Of a DNA stretch of 64,000 nucleotides, positions 29,128-40,708 are shown piece after piece (the stretch's first letter is position 1; the number at the start of each line of letters is the position of its first letter). The translations under genes were made by a program, and so were the position numbers. Below the pieces are notes generated by a model. The model was not told where the DNA came from and searched no databases. It was given only the letters and a program-made list of their open reading frames with translations. Origin of the DNA: Plantago major (lineage: Eukaryota > Streptophyta > Magnoliopsida > Lamiales > Plantaginaceae). The stretch lies in contig CM048839.1 of the NCBI GenBank assembly GCA_026545765.1, forward strand, positions 85,078,414 through 85,142,413. Reading direction: 5' to 3'.

Positions 29128-31004
29128 AAATCCCCAAACCGAACCTTCGCGCGTCCTCGAGCAAACACAACCTAAACAAACTAGACTCAAAACAAAAACA
29201 AACAAGAAGCACATAAAAGAGTTGAACTCCCAAGTGACCGAATCTACCATTGTAAACATTAAATTCGCAAGATGCAAAGGCTTTGCACTCAACTAACCTT
29301 GGCAGAATAGTGCACAGAAAATCAAACAAGAAAGTTTCTCAAGTAAATAGCACTTAAGTCTAACTCGCTAATCCCTCACAAGAGGATCCTATGCAACTCT
29401 CTCTCACACTCTGGAAGTGTCCAGTGGGTTAATCACTCAAGAATATCAAGAGAAAGGAAGGTGACATTCGTCGCAAAAGTGCCTCAAATAACTCATGCAA
29501 TGTACTCAATCAGTTAAGTCAGAAGGGACTTTTTCCTTGCACATAGCAGCTTGCCAGAACATACAAACCAACTTCCGTATCACCACATTCTTGCATACTA
29601 TGAATTATATGCTAATCAATTGGCCACAATGGACTCTTTTAGTCTCACTTTTTTGGTAGTGTCTGTATTACCGAAGTCCGCACTTTTGTGCGTGATGATT
29701 TAATTACGTGCCATCAACCCTCACGGTCATATGGCTTTTTAGGACCACGCCGGTATATAGGTAGTATTTGAAACACGCCCAACACGACTACGGTGATGAC
29801 GAGCACCACAGATACACTCCGAGACATATTAAATAATTAGGGGAAGCAATACAGATTACAAGTATAAATTAAACATATCAGCACAACAGAATTCTTCTCC
29901 CCAAACCGGTTCTTTGTAATGGATTGGCATCGATAAAATAGATCATGAAGAGCATGCCGTTCGTCATACTTAACTTACAGAGAGTACACATGAGAATGAT
30001 GAGGCGCAAACAAGGGAGTTTGCACTTCCCGAATAAATCACACAGGTGCCGGTACAATATTTTTTCATCGGCTAAAGGTTTCTCACCGGCTTTTTGGACC
30101 AAAGAGCTACACATACTTGCTATTTACAAAAAAACAGACTTATAGGATTTTAAATCCAGCACGCCACTTTCATTCAAATATCATGCAAAACATAAGCAGC
30201 TATCAAATTTAACAATCACAATAGACGCTCGACTTAGGAGAACAACTCAGACTCACCACAAAAATTAGAAAGTAGGCAAAAAGACTCTATTTTAAAAAAA
30301 CCTAGGCTCATTTACAGCAGCGAAAAAGTCTACTTGTGGCGAAACCTTTTCATCCATGGCGAGATTTTAAAACTAAATCCGTCCTCTCGACTTATCTACG
30401 CATGGCGGCGAAATTTTGAATTTTTTCTCTGACTCTAATGCGATCTCACCTCGCGAGATCGAAATTCCATGCCTCGGCTAGAATTTCACGAGTTTCCTCG
30501 TGTGAGTACAAAGGTTCCGCTCCCACAAACACGTACAGACATAAACTGAAAACAAAACAAAAACATAAAAGTGGCTAACATACCAACCCACGTAGACAAA
30601 TAAGGCACACAGGCCGCAAAAAGATATGCAATCCTATGTGGCTCACCCACCACCACTATGAAAGCGATAAAAACGGACACAAAACACAGGAAATCCCTCC
30701 TCCAACCTAAACTTTAGCTCGTCCTCGAGTTTCAAGTTTAAGCAAGCAAAGAAACAAAAAACAAAAAACAAAAAACTGATCATAAAGAAAAACTTACCCC
30801 CGGGTTGCCTCCCGGGAAGCGCCTTTTATTATAGTCGTTGGCTCGACTTTTTGGGAATGCTGCTTTCCATTATTAAACGGGAACGAATCCCTCGCATCCT
30901 TTACGGTATCCTCAGCATTTTGTGAGGCATCCTTAGCTCCTCTCCTCATGTTCTCTAATAAATCCATGATTCCCTGCAAACTAAAATTAAACAAATCAGA
31001 AAAT
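29128..31004 (-). other. D internal region 1, non-coding 3' part
   Basis: From the purine tract next to LTR c (minus strand GGTTTGGGGATTTT, 29128-29141) with a worn hairpin at 29145-29165. It holds the conserved CGCAC-AAAA-GTGCG hairpin (29679-29692), the TATGTTAG hairpin core (30572-30585), and an internal hairpin plus purine-tract module at 30694-30730. A further frame (DLLENMRRGAKDAS and on, 30980-30794) follows a good acceptor-like TTTTAGTTTGCAG, so a spliced exon is possible but unproven. Confidence 0.6.
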
Positions 31005-31562
31005 TTAAAAATGGGAAACAGAGGGAAAATAAAAATGGGAAATTGGGTCGAAACTCCCTGGGTAATCCAATGTATGTGATGGAACCAATACGTGCAAATC
31101 ACAAATAGGTAATGGGGTAGAATGTATTTCATCTTGTTCTGTGGGGGCAGATTCGAAAGTTAGCTCAGCAAGGCAGTTTGTCTTCTCACGCTCGATGTTC
31201 TTATGCCACAACATCGTCTCTTTATAAATACAAACCTGCGCATTGATAAACTCAAAGAATTATTCAAGTTCGAACTCATCTATGGGTTGTCTCGCAGCTT
31301 CATCTAACATCATTCTACTACTCTCGGTTAATCCCCTATAGAAACATCCTATCCATTCCTTATCCTCCAATCCAGCATATATGCACTCTTCTTGCAACTC
31401 TAGAAACCGAAACCATGCTTCGTCAAATCTTTCTCCACAAAATTGTCGAAAGCTGCGAAGCACTTCCCTCTCTGTTTGGCGGAGCTGTGCTCGCTCGATA
31501 AGCCAATCTCCATTGGTTTTTGATTTTACAATTGGGGATTTGTATGGCTTCTCGGTTGTCAT
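31005..31562 (-). pseudogene. D mini-gag, first copy
   Basis: From the minus-strand ATG at 31562 (MTTEKPYKSP). It contains QTEREVLRSFRQFCGERFDEAWFRF broken as LRSFRQFCGERFDEAWFRFL, then ECIYAGLEDKEWIGCFYRGLTESSRMMLDEAA, which follows the pattern of the second half of a Ty3/gypsy Gag domain. One TAA at 31260-31262 interrupts it, where copy two has Gln. At about 185 codons it is far shorter than a full Gag and has no zinc knuckle. It could be a relic or a Gag able to join a helper's particle. Confidence 0.55.
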
Positions 31563-31691
31563 AATTTCTTGCACACACAAAGACAGGAAACCACGAGTAG
31601 TTCCGACAAAAAAAAAACAAAAAACAAGCTAAACAAATAAAAACTATAAACAAACAAAGAATCACACTCAAAACGCTACAGTAGGAATTAA

Positions 31692-31710
31692 CTCCCCGGC
31701 AGCGGCGCCA
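31692..31710 (-). promoter_or_regulatory. Primer binding site of D unit 1
   Basis: On the minus strand this reads TGGCGCCGCTGCCGGGGAG, five bases after the LTR end. Confidence 0.85.
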
Positions 31711-31714
31711 AATT

Positions 31715-32284
31715 TGATAAGCTCAAATTATACTCCAAAATAACTTAAGAGAATAAGCTGTAGTTGTAGACTAAGCCTAACTCGGTATCGTTCTCTAGGG
31801 AATTAATCAAGCTATGCAACGATTGAGAATGAACAATTGTTTGTGAGAAACATATTGGTTTGAATGTTGTTATACTCCTTAAACTAGATTAACGTAAGAT
31901 AAATAGATAGATTTAGACAAAGAGAGAAAGATGAATACAGTAGCAAGATCCAATTATGCTAATTCGAACTAGGGAAAACACTCATATTTGTCACACGGTT
32001 GTTGTACTGTAAATCAATCAATTCGATTCAACCAATTGTTCTTAGAATATATTATACTGGAGAAATCGTGAGTCGTCAATTCACGATCCTTAAACATGAA
32101 CAATTTAGAGAATTTAATACGGACTTATCGAATTGAAGGTTTTTACGAAGATTTTATACGAGACTAACCTATATGAGTGATTTCATAAACCCTAGAATGA
32201 ATATGCATAATCTTCACATACTACTGTATTCAAAGGTGTTTAGCTACTCATGATAGATAATGTCATCTGATTTATGGTAATAAT
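31715..32284 (-). repeat. D LTR b, part left of copia B
   Basis: LTR end GAGCTTATCA on the minus strand. It matches LTR c and LTR a closely and is continued at 47718. Confidence 0.8.
32280..32284. repeat. Copia B target-site duplication ATAAT, left
   Basis: ATAAT here and at 47713-47717. Confidence 0.85.
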
Positions 32285-33950
32285 TGTTAGGAAATTTGTT
32301 AGATATTTTGTTAGAAATATCTGTTTAGATTTTGATCAGCAACATGATGACTTATCTTAGTCTCAGAAAGGTGATTAGTACTCTTGGTTCACTTGAACAT
32401 TGTAAAAGAGGAAACCCGCTAAGTATGATAGTCTAGCTAATCTTGTATAGGATGTTAGGTCTCAAAATGTAATTTTATTTTATGAAGAAGACGAAGAAGA
32501 CATCCAAGCGGAACAAGTTCAACGACATTGAAGATTTGAAGAAACTGCACAAGATTACTGAAATAGTTTTGCAGATACCTTGGCCAGATTTCTTGAAGAC
32601 GCGAATGATTGCTAAACAAATCATGTCACAAGAGATATCTGAGAAGTCAAGAGGTCCATCTGGAAAACAAGGAAAGTGTCCTGAATATCTACACTCGGAT
32701 ACCTTGAGCTTTAAACCACATTTCGATAAAGAAATATATATTGCAAACAAAGTTGTTTCAATAAAAGTGGTATCTGAAGTTAAAGGTTAGGGTGCTAAAA
32801 CTTAGAAAAGCGATAAAGTTAAGTCTACGATACAAAGCATAGTTCCGTTGGCACTACAGGACAAAAAGTATAGTACAATGCATTTAATGCACGGACATAG
32901 ATGTCTGAACAAAAGCAACGGTACCTTCTGAAGAAGAAGACAAACCTGCTACAGTACTATACACAGATATCAATAGTTTGAATTTGATTTAAGCCTAACG
33001 GATAATATTCAACGGCATTCAAATTCATCTATAAATATCAACACTTAGGCGCTTGAGAAGACACCACGAACCTTAGAGACCACGAACTTATTGAACAACA
33101 TTTACACGAACATATTCTCTCAAGCAAACTACTTATCCTCAAAGCTTTCTGTTGCGACCAAAGCTCCTGATCTTAAGTAGTACTAAAGTTCTAAGTGTCC
33201 TGATCCTAAACAAGCACTGCTATTTGTGAAAGAGTTGAATCGAAAGATCAAGTATCTGAGATTCATTCTCTTGAACAATTATCATAGACTTGGGTCAGTA
33301 AAAAGAACAAGATACCATACATTGCAAAGTGTATTAAGTATACTTGATTCACAGAGCTATCTGATTAACTGAAAAGTTATTAAAGAAGCTCATCTGACAA
33401 CTCAAACCAAAACCAACACCATCACTGGCGTGGAGTACAGGAAGTACTTAGTTTGAGAAACTAAGGAATAACTCCAAGGTTATTGAGCACAGGAAGTACT
33501 TAGCTTGGGAAGCTAGGGAATAGCTCAAAAAGGTTTCTGAGTACAGGAAGTACTTGGCTGTGAATGTCGGGGAACAACTCAGGGGGAACATTTGGTTGGG
33601 AACCATTTGTTTAAGGAATCTTAGAATAAGATTTTTGTAAGGTGACCTCAATTATCTATTCTACTGAATTCTAGGTCTTTGGAAGACCGAAGTGGATTAG
33701 TTGGAGGATTAAGCCACCTCCAGATACCACTATACTTGCTGTGTTATTTACTTTTCTATACTTACATTTCAGCAACACACACACACACTTTAAATGTTTC
33801 TGCACTTATCTATCTTAAGTCTTCCGCGCTCTGAATCTAAGTATCAGATATCTACACAGATATCTGAGAAATAGTTTTTATCGACAAATGTTTTAAAAGA
33901 CTATTCGCCCGCCCTCTAGTCTTTTTACTTTGCCGTTATCTGGACCAACA
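32285..33950 (+). repeat. 5' LTR of copia B
   Basis: 1,666 bp, TGTTAGGAAATTTG to TCTGGACCAACA, with a direct duplication of TTGTTAGA-like bases at the start. TATA box 33030-33037. Three leader repeats at 33424-33590. Hairpins CTTAGTTT-gag-AAACTAAG (33447-33465) and CTTAGCTT-ggg-AAGCTAGG (33499-33517). Terminal hairpin TCAGATATCT-acac-AGATATCTGA (33844-33867). A CA microsatellite at about 33776-33789. Confidence 0.9.
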
Positions 33951-33951
33951 A

Positions 33952-33964
33952 GTGGTATCGAGCA
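33952..33964 (+). promoter_or_regulatory. Primer binding site of copia B, initiator-Met tRNA type
   Basis: TGGTATCGAGCAG; copia C has TGGTATCAGAGCAG. One base of the CAG is missing here, one of many such differences. Confidence 0.75.
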
Positions 33965-34062
33965 GAGGTTCACAAGCCTTACCTTGAACCTAGATGCCCA
34001 GATAGGTGAAGGAACTTTGTCTATTTTCGAGGACTATTTAATTTGTGTGTTAAGTGTGCAGG

Positions 34063-36554
34063 AATGTCTCTGAGTGATGCACCCGTTCTCAAACCAGAGA
34101 ACTATGAGAAATGGAAAAATAACATGATGCTCCACCTTGAAGCCATAAGTGACGAAATGATCGAAGTGATAAAGAATGGCCCAATAGTCATTAAACAACT
34201 TCAACAAGTCATGGAGGTTTCTAATGATAGAGACAGAGATCAAAGCGAAGGATCTTCACAAACTGATGCGTCAACAAGTGGGAGATCTACTAGTCAAGTT
34301 ATTTAAGAACCAAAGCCCAGAGAACTCTGGACATCGGAAGATACCAAGAGAAATCGTCTAGATGGTCAAGCTCGTAATATCATCATCAGATCGACACCTG
34401 AGCACATACAGTGTAAACTGTGGGGTGCTAAAACGGCGAAAGTTGCCTGGCAACTGATTGAAGAAATGTGCCGGAACTGAGAAAACCAAAGAAAACAAGT
34501 TCGAAGTTCTCAAGTTGAAATTTCAAAATTTCAAACAAAGACCCACTGAAACTCTGGAAGAACTTGATTTCAGATTTACCACTCTCATGAGTGATATGGC
34601 GACTTGGGAAAGCAGATACTCCCAGTCAGAAAAGATTAAGACTATTGTCAGAAGTCTTAACCACAACTGGGAGCATACTAAATTCTTTTATTTTAACCAA
34701 GGAATGCCAAATATCACTCTAGTGGAACTCTTATCACATCTTGCTACGGTTGATTATGAGACAACACAAAGAGAACAAACAACTGAAAAGTTGCAGAATA
34801 TTGCTCTAGTTGCTCAAGGAACTTCTGAAAAGAAGAAAAGCAAGGAAGAGGCGAGGATGCTCTTCTGCAAAGCAAATGAGCAAATATGTCGAGAAATTGA
34901 GAGAAGAAAAGCCAAAGAGAAGTGAAAAAGCATCTAGCTCAAACTATCACCGATACAAAATATGCAAAGCTCATTGAACAAGCCATTTCGAGAAAGCATC
35001 ATGTCTTGAGGAAGTAGAAATTGGAAGCGATATCTGTTTCTATTGTCGAAACTGGTCACTTCAAGAAGGATTGTCACGCCTTCAACAAACTAAGGAGGTG
35101 ACAAGAAAGATAGAAGAATCTTCAGAAGAAGCCAGAAAGCTTTATTAACTGAAGAAAGAAAGAAAATTCAAACTCAACTGGATACTCTAGACGTTGAGAC
35201 AGATTCTGAAGATGACAATTCAGATGACTCAACCTTACCATCACCGAATTATGTGGAGTTACTCATTATATAATCGACTTGACCTCAAGAAGAATGAAAT
35301 GTGGAGTTCTTTGAAATTGACGGTCGGACATCTCTAACATAGAAATCTGTCTTATGGCTGATGAGGTAACACATTCTTCTTGTTATACTTACGAAAGTGA
35401 TGAAGAAGAAATAAAAGATCTAGAAAATCTCAGGAAAGAACTTGACATCTATGAAAGAGAATTTCTAATGATCCGAGCTAGAGCCGAAAATCTTGAAGAA
35501 GAAAAGAATTCTCTTGCAAAGGAAAATTCTCAATTAGTTAAGATATCTGAGAAAAAGGATGTTGAAAATGCATTTCTCAAAGCTCGAGATATACGAGACC
35601 TGAAAAGTCACATAAAGAAGCAATGGCTGAATTACGAAAGAAATATGAAGATCTTCTTTCTGAGAACAAGGAACTCGAAAAGAAAGAATTATCTTTTCAA
35701 TCTTATGCCAAAGCTAGTGACACTCTTACTGAAGTACAATCTTACTTAAGAGATCCTTCAGAAAAGAAAGGACTTGGGCTGAATACACAGACAGATTGTT
35801 CTATCACTCTGAATAAGAGTGAGGAAAGAAGAACATTTGTAAGTACTCAGCAAGATGGTTCCCATGCAATCTATAGTATCGGTCAGAAGACGAAGATTGT
35901 TGACAAAGGAAAGGCAGTTGCGACTAAACCTTTGTGGGAAAAACAAGTCAAAAACAAAACTGTTGGGCACGTCTCTGAAAAGAAACACAACAACGAAAGT
36001 GTAAACACCAGCGATGCTATGTCTCTCAAAAGGGTAGAATTGCAGGAGCTGGCAAATTCTCCCATGTCACTTTTTCTGGAAAGAAATTGGACCAACCAGA
36101 GACTAGCAAAGCTACTGAGAAAAGATCTCAGATAGCTTCAAGTGCTCGAAACGGTATTGGCTATAAAGGCATCGGGAAACAACTTGCACATGAATACAAA
36201 CAGGAGAAAGAACGATGGCTAAAGGCTAGAATTTCTCAAAGCAATTATCAGAAGTGGAAGTTGAATCAAGCCACTGAAAATCTGAATGCCAGGTCTAGAA
36301 GAAATCCGGTAAGGAAAGCTAAGTTTGCTGAAAAGCAAACTCAGAAACCTGACAGGTATCTGAAAGCACCAAATGGAGCACCTAGGAACACACCAAGGAA
36401 GAAAATAATTCTTAATAATGATAATCATTCAATTAGAACTCCTCCTTATGTTCCTATCAGACAAAAGAATGTTCCAAGGAAATTCATTCAAAAATGGATT
36501 CCTACTGGAAGATTGTTTAGTCCTGATGGTTCCAACTGTAAATTGAGAACCTAA
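34063..36554 (+). pseudogene. Copia B gag
   Basis: Start ATG at 34063 (MSLSDAPVLKPENYEKWKNNMMLHLEAI). The N-terminal copia Gag region runs to 34306. After a break it resumes as TEKTKENKFEVLKLKF and ETLEELDFRFTTLMSDMATW (34458-34925). The knuckle CFYC...GHFKKDC near 35040 is broken by missing bases. The coiled coil is at 35354-35760, then the basic tail to the stop at 36554 with KWIPTGRLFSPDGSN. At least five frame changes occur. The Gag is unusually long, about 800 codons, because of the coiled coil and tail. Confidence 0.8.
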
Positions 36555-36589
36555 TCTCCTGTTCCTATTGTGCGAATGCTTCTGGACTA

Positions 36590-36930
36590 AAGCACAATGG
36601 CTATTTGATAGTGGATCACGGAAAGCACATGACGGAGACAAAGCAAATCAGTCGATTACAAAGCTTGCAACACGGGACCGGATATCAGTTCTTTGAAGGA
36701 GAATTAAATCCCTCTCGGGATTTGGCAGCGTCAAATTGGGAACATTAACAATCAGCGGCGTATTACATGTTAAGGATTTGAAATATAATCTATTTAGCAT
36801 GAGGCGGTTTGCAGACAAAGGTTTCTTGTAAAATTCAAAGCAAAATCGCAAACTAATAGACAATGAGTCAAAGGCAGTCTTGGTTGCTTTCGGAAAGGCG
36901 ATCTTTATGTTGCCGATTGGGCATCTTCCA
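36590..36930 (+). pseudogene. Copia B protease, heavily disrupted
   Basis: FDSG is seen near 36604-36615, then the frame is lost. Fragments match the protease of copia C (RFAGG, GFGNLKFG, VLHVKGLKYNL). Differences cluster at CTG/CAG sites, for example ATGACGGAGA against ATGACAGGAGA. Confidence 0.6.
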
Positions 36931-37870
36931 CAACTGAAGAATGTCTCATGGTGAGTCAATTTGGTCACACAGAAGAGCACTGGTTATGGCACAAAAGAAT
37001 GAGTCACTTGAACTTCAAAACTCTGAACAAACTTGCCAAGAAAGAGTTAGTGGTTGGCCTTCCCAAAACATCTTCGAAAGGACGGTATCATTACATTGTC
37101 GGATGGGGAAACAATCTAAGATCTCTTTCAAGTCCAAAATCGAGACACTCTAGTGTTAGACCACGCAACTATTACACATGGATCTTTTGAATCATCGTAA
37201 CTAGTTATGCGGGGAAAGAAGTATGTATGGTCAGTTGTTGTAGATGACTTCTCAAGATTCACTTGGGTTGTTTTTCTGAAACACAAATCTGATGCCAGGG
37301 TGGAGATACCAAACTTGCTGAAAAAGCTTGAAGTCATGAAAAATGACAAGGTATCTGCAATCAGAACAGACCATGGTACTGAGTTTGTCAACCAGTACAT
37401 AAAGGAGTTTTGTACCTGCAAAGGTATAAAACACCAACTTTCCTCTGTAAGAACACCTCAACAAAATGGTGTTGCAGAAAGGAAAAACAGAACCCTTAAA
37501 GAAGCTGCAAGGACGATGCTAGGACCTTTGAAATAAGTGAAGTTTATTGGGTTGAAGCTGTAAACACAACCTGCTACACTTAGAATAGATGTTTGATAAA
37601 CAAACACCATGACAAGCCCCTTATGAAATCTTGGTTGGTAGACCCCCTAATATTAAACATCTGAGAGTATTTGGTTGTAGATGTTTTGTTCTAAAGAATG
37701 GAAAAGATTATCTGAGAACATTTCAACCAAAGGCAGATGAAGGTGTATTTCTTGGTTATTCCACGAATAGCAAAGCCTACAGAATTTACAACAAAAGAAC
37801 AAAGAAAATTGGAGAATCAGTTCATGTTGTATTCTATGAAGGAAGTAAGAAAACACCTCCTAATGATGAA
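36931..37870 (+). pseudogene. Copia B integrase
   Basis: WLWHKRMSHLNFKTLNKLAKKEL near 36980-37050, then a disrupted zinc region. An open stretch 37207-37536 has the Asp of RTDHGTEF and the Glu of VAERKN, and the C-terminal part [20 protein letters not shown] begins the long frame at 37631. The frame breaks at 37050-37200 and 37515-37630 both fall in patches of CTG/CAG change. Confidence 0.75.
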
Positions 37871-39330
37871 CTCTCAGAAAGGTTCAAAGAGCTAATGTTG
37901 AGGGATTCTGAAGAAGAATCCTCAGAAAGGAGAAACATCATTATGGAAAGTGCGGATGACTCTGACGTAGAAAAGCTTGATATGCCTAGTAACAACCAGA
38001 TGACTCACAAACATGATGAAGAATTTCCTATGAAACTTCCAGAAATGGAAACTGAAGGTATTCATCATGAAGTTATCTCTGGAAATAATCTCTCTGAAAG
38101 ACATGTTCCAGATAGCTCAAACACTGAACAAGTGTCAGATATTAATTGCCCTTCTGAGGAGCAAAACGTCTTAGATACTGAAAAAGTATCAAATCAAAAT
38201 CCCAGTGATTCACATTCAAATCATTTGGATATTGATCCTACTAGCATTAAACCTATGATGAGATGGATCAAGGATCATCCTGCAAAAGATGTGATTGGAC
38301 CAATTAATCAAGGTGTTAGGACTAGGAGAGCAATAGCTGAAAATGCTAATTCTCTCTTTGGATGTTTCATCTCAAATATTGAACCTAAAAATATAGAAGA
38401 AGCATTAGGAGACCAAGACTGGATCTCTGCAATGCAAGAAGAGTTGGATCAATTTGAGAGAAACAAAGTCTGGAAACTAGTTCCATTTGTAGAAGGAATA
38501 TCTGTGATTGGAACCAAGTGGATTTTCAGAAACAAGATGAATGAATCTGGTGAAATAACCAGAAACAAAGCAAGATTGGTTGCCAAGGGATTTACCCAGA
38601 CTGAAGGCTTAGATTTTGATGAGTCATATGCACCAGTTGCCAGATTGGATGCAATAAGACTCTTTCTAGCCTTTGCAGCTCATAAAGATTTTAAAGTTTA
38701 TCAGATGGATGTCAAAAGTGCATTCTTGAACGGTGAACTTGCAGAAGAAGTTTATGTTGAGCAACCACCTGGCTTTGAAGTTTCCTCAGAAAGTAGAATG
38801 GTCTATAAACTACAGAAAGCTCTGTATGGGTGAAACAGGGCTCCAAGAGCATGGTATGACACTTTGGCCAAATACCTTCTGGAAAGTGGTTTCAAGAAAG
38901 GTGAAGTTGATAAAACTTTATTTACCTTAAATCATCATGGGAAACTACTCTTAGTTCAAGTATATGTTGATGACATCATATTTGGATCAAAGGACAAGGA
39001 TCTTTGTAATGACTTTGCAAATCTCATGAAAAGTAAGTTTGAGATGAGCATGATGGGAGAAATGAATTATTTTCTAGGATTGCAAGTCAAGCAACTCAAT
39101 GATGGAATATTCATTAGTCAAACAAAGTATGCAAAAGATATGCTCACAAAATTCAATCTTAAGCCTACTGAAAAGAATGCTAAGATACCTATGAGCATTG
39201 GAACCAAAATGACCTATACTGAATCAGATAAGAGTGTTGAAGAACATAAGTATAGGAAATTGATAGGTTCACTACTTTACCTCACTGCAAGTAGACCTGA
39301 TATTCAATACGCCATTGGAGTGTGTGCTAG
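37871..39330 (+). pseudogene. Copia B linker and reverse transcriptase
   Basis: One open frame from 37631 to 38833 carries the acidic linker and the RT fingers and palm ([58 protein letters not shown]). A TGA at 38831-38833 falls in ALYG-LKQAPRAW where bases are missing. The frame then continues 38864-39484 with YVDDIIFGSKDKDL and SRPDIQYAIGVCARFQTNPM. Apart from that one point RT looks whole. Confidence 0.8.
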
Positions 39331-39905
39331 ATTTCAGACAAATCCGATGCAAACACACTGCAACATTGCTATGAAAATATTAAGGTATGTAAAAGGTACA
39401 GTAGATGTAGGATTGTGGTATCCTAAAGAAAGCGGATTGAGTTTAGCTGGGTACTCGGGGCGATTATCTTGGATCAACGCTTGATAGGAAAAGCACCTCG
39501 GGAACTTGGTTCGGGTACTAGACTTATCTCGTGGTTTAGCAAGAAGCAAAACTCAATTGCAACTTCTACCACGAGAGGAATATATTTTGCTAGATGTTAT
39601 GCAAGACAAATGGATACAACAACAACTTAAAGACTATGGACTCGATGAAGAAAACTCCCATTCTTGTGACAACACAAGTGCTATTGCGATTACACAGAAT
39701 CCTAAACTTCATGCCAGAACAAAGCATATTGATGTTAGACATCACTTCATCAGAGACCATGTTGAAAAAGGCAATATAGAGATACTCAAGATTGCAACTG
39801 AAGACCAACTTGCAGATATCTTCACTAAGCCACTACAAGAAAGTAGATTCTTAGCCTTAAGACAAAGTCTTGGACTAATGGAACTACCAATGAGCGAAAA
39901 TTTCG
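39331..39905 (+). pseudogene. Copia B RNase H
   Basis: GLWYPKESGLSLAGYS is followed by a broken patch (39455-39625). Then CDNTSAIAITQNPKLHARTKHIDVR (in two blocks) and HHFIRDHVEKGNIEILKIATEDQLADIFTKPL, ending near 39905. The first catalytic Asp region YSDADYAG of copia A is unreadable here. Confidence 0.7.
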
Positions 39906-40708
39906 AGGAATGGAGCGGGCATCCAGAGAAGATAAATGGAGCAGGCATCGAGAGAAGAGGTATCTGAGCGGGCATCCAGAAGAGAAAAGAGAAATCTAGA
40001 GCGGGTATCCGGAAGTCGAAAAAGTTTAAGAGCAAAAAGGCGACTTAAGATCTACGGGGCGGAACTCGGATATCGAATCTCTATAAGCAGGAACACAAAG
40101 GAGAATAGTACAACTATCTGCAGTCAACTACTCTCTTGAAATTCGCATTATTTCTATCTTGATGAAAAACTTGGAAAAATCCTAAGTATAAGACAGATTC
40201 AGATGCAAACAGTGTTTTTGGTCATACAAAAACGTGATTCAGATAGCTAATAGCGAAAATTCATTAAATGCACAATTACACTTGTTGATTGTGATCATTG
40301 CTGAAGAAGCAATGCTGACCCTTGATGAAATTAAGCGTTTGATCTATACGGTGGAAATTAATTCACAGTAAATAGTGGATTGTAAAAATTCCGACAAAGC
40401 CCACTTTGCATTTAATGCCGAACTAGCTTTTGCTCACGCCTGCTTGCAAATCACAGATACGTACACACAAAATCAATTTGTATGTATTTGTCTGTTGAGA
40501 TTCTATTGCTATATATATAGGATTTTGGCAAAAGAAATCACTTTCGCCTAATCCAAAATTCCGACTTACACAAAAATAGCAAAACCTTCCTTGATTCTCT
40601 GCAAACCTTCTACAATCTCTGCAAATCAAGATTAAGTTTTTATGCAAACAATTACTGAATCAAATCTATTTCAAACACCAATCCAAATTCCCTACACTAT
40701 ATAAAGAG
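39906..40708 (+). other. Copia B pol-ORF3 spacer with repeats and internal TATA
   Basis: Four or five degenerate repeats of the form GAGCGGGCATCCAGA between 39910 and 40090 correspond to those at 5850-6010. TATATATATA at 40510-40519 sits in CTATATATATAGGATTTTGGC, as in copia A. Another TATATAAAG lies five bases before the third-ORF ATG in both copies. Confidence 0.6.
40510..40519 (+). promoter_or_regulatory. Internal TATA box of copia B
   Basis: Same 25-base context as at 6448 in copia A, about 190 bp before the ATG at 40709. Confidence 0.5.

Noticed and set aside
30486..30680. Small minus-strand frame conserved between the two D units (also 50046-50252)
   Set aside because: The two units are recent copies, so shared openness proves little. 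The region holds hairpins and the purine module, which explain its conservation better.
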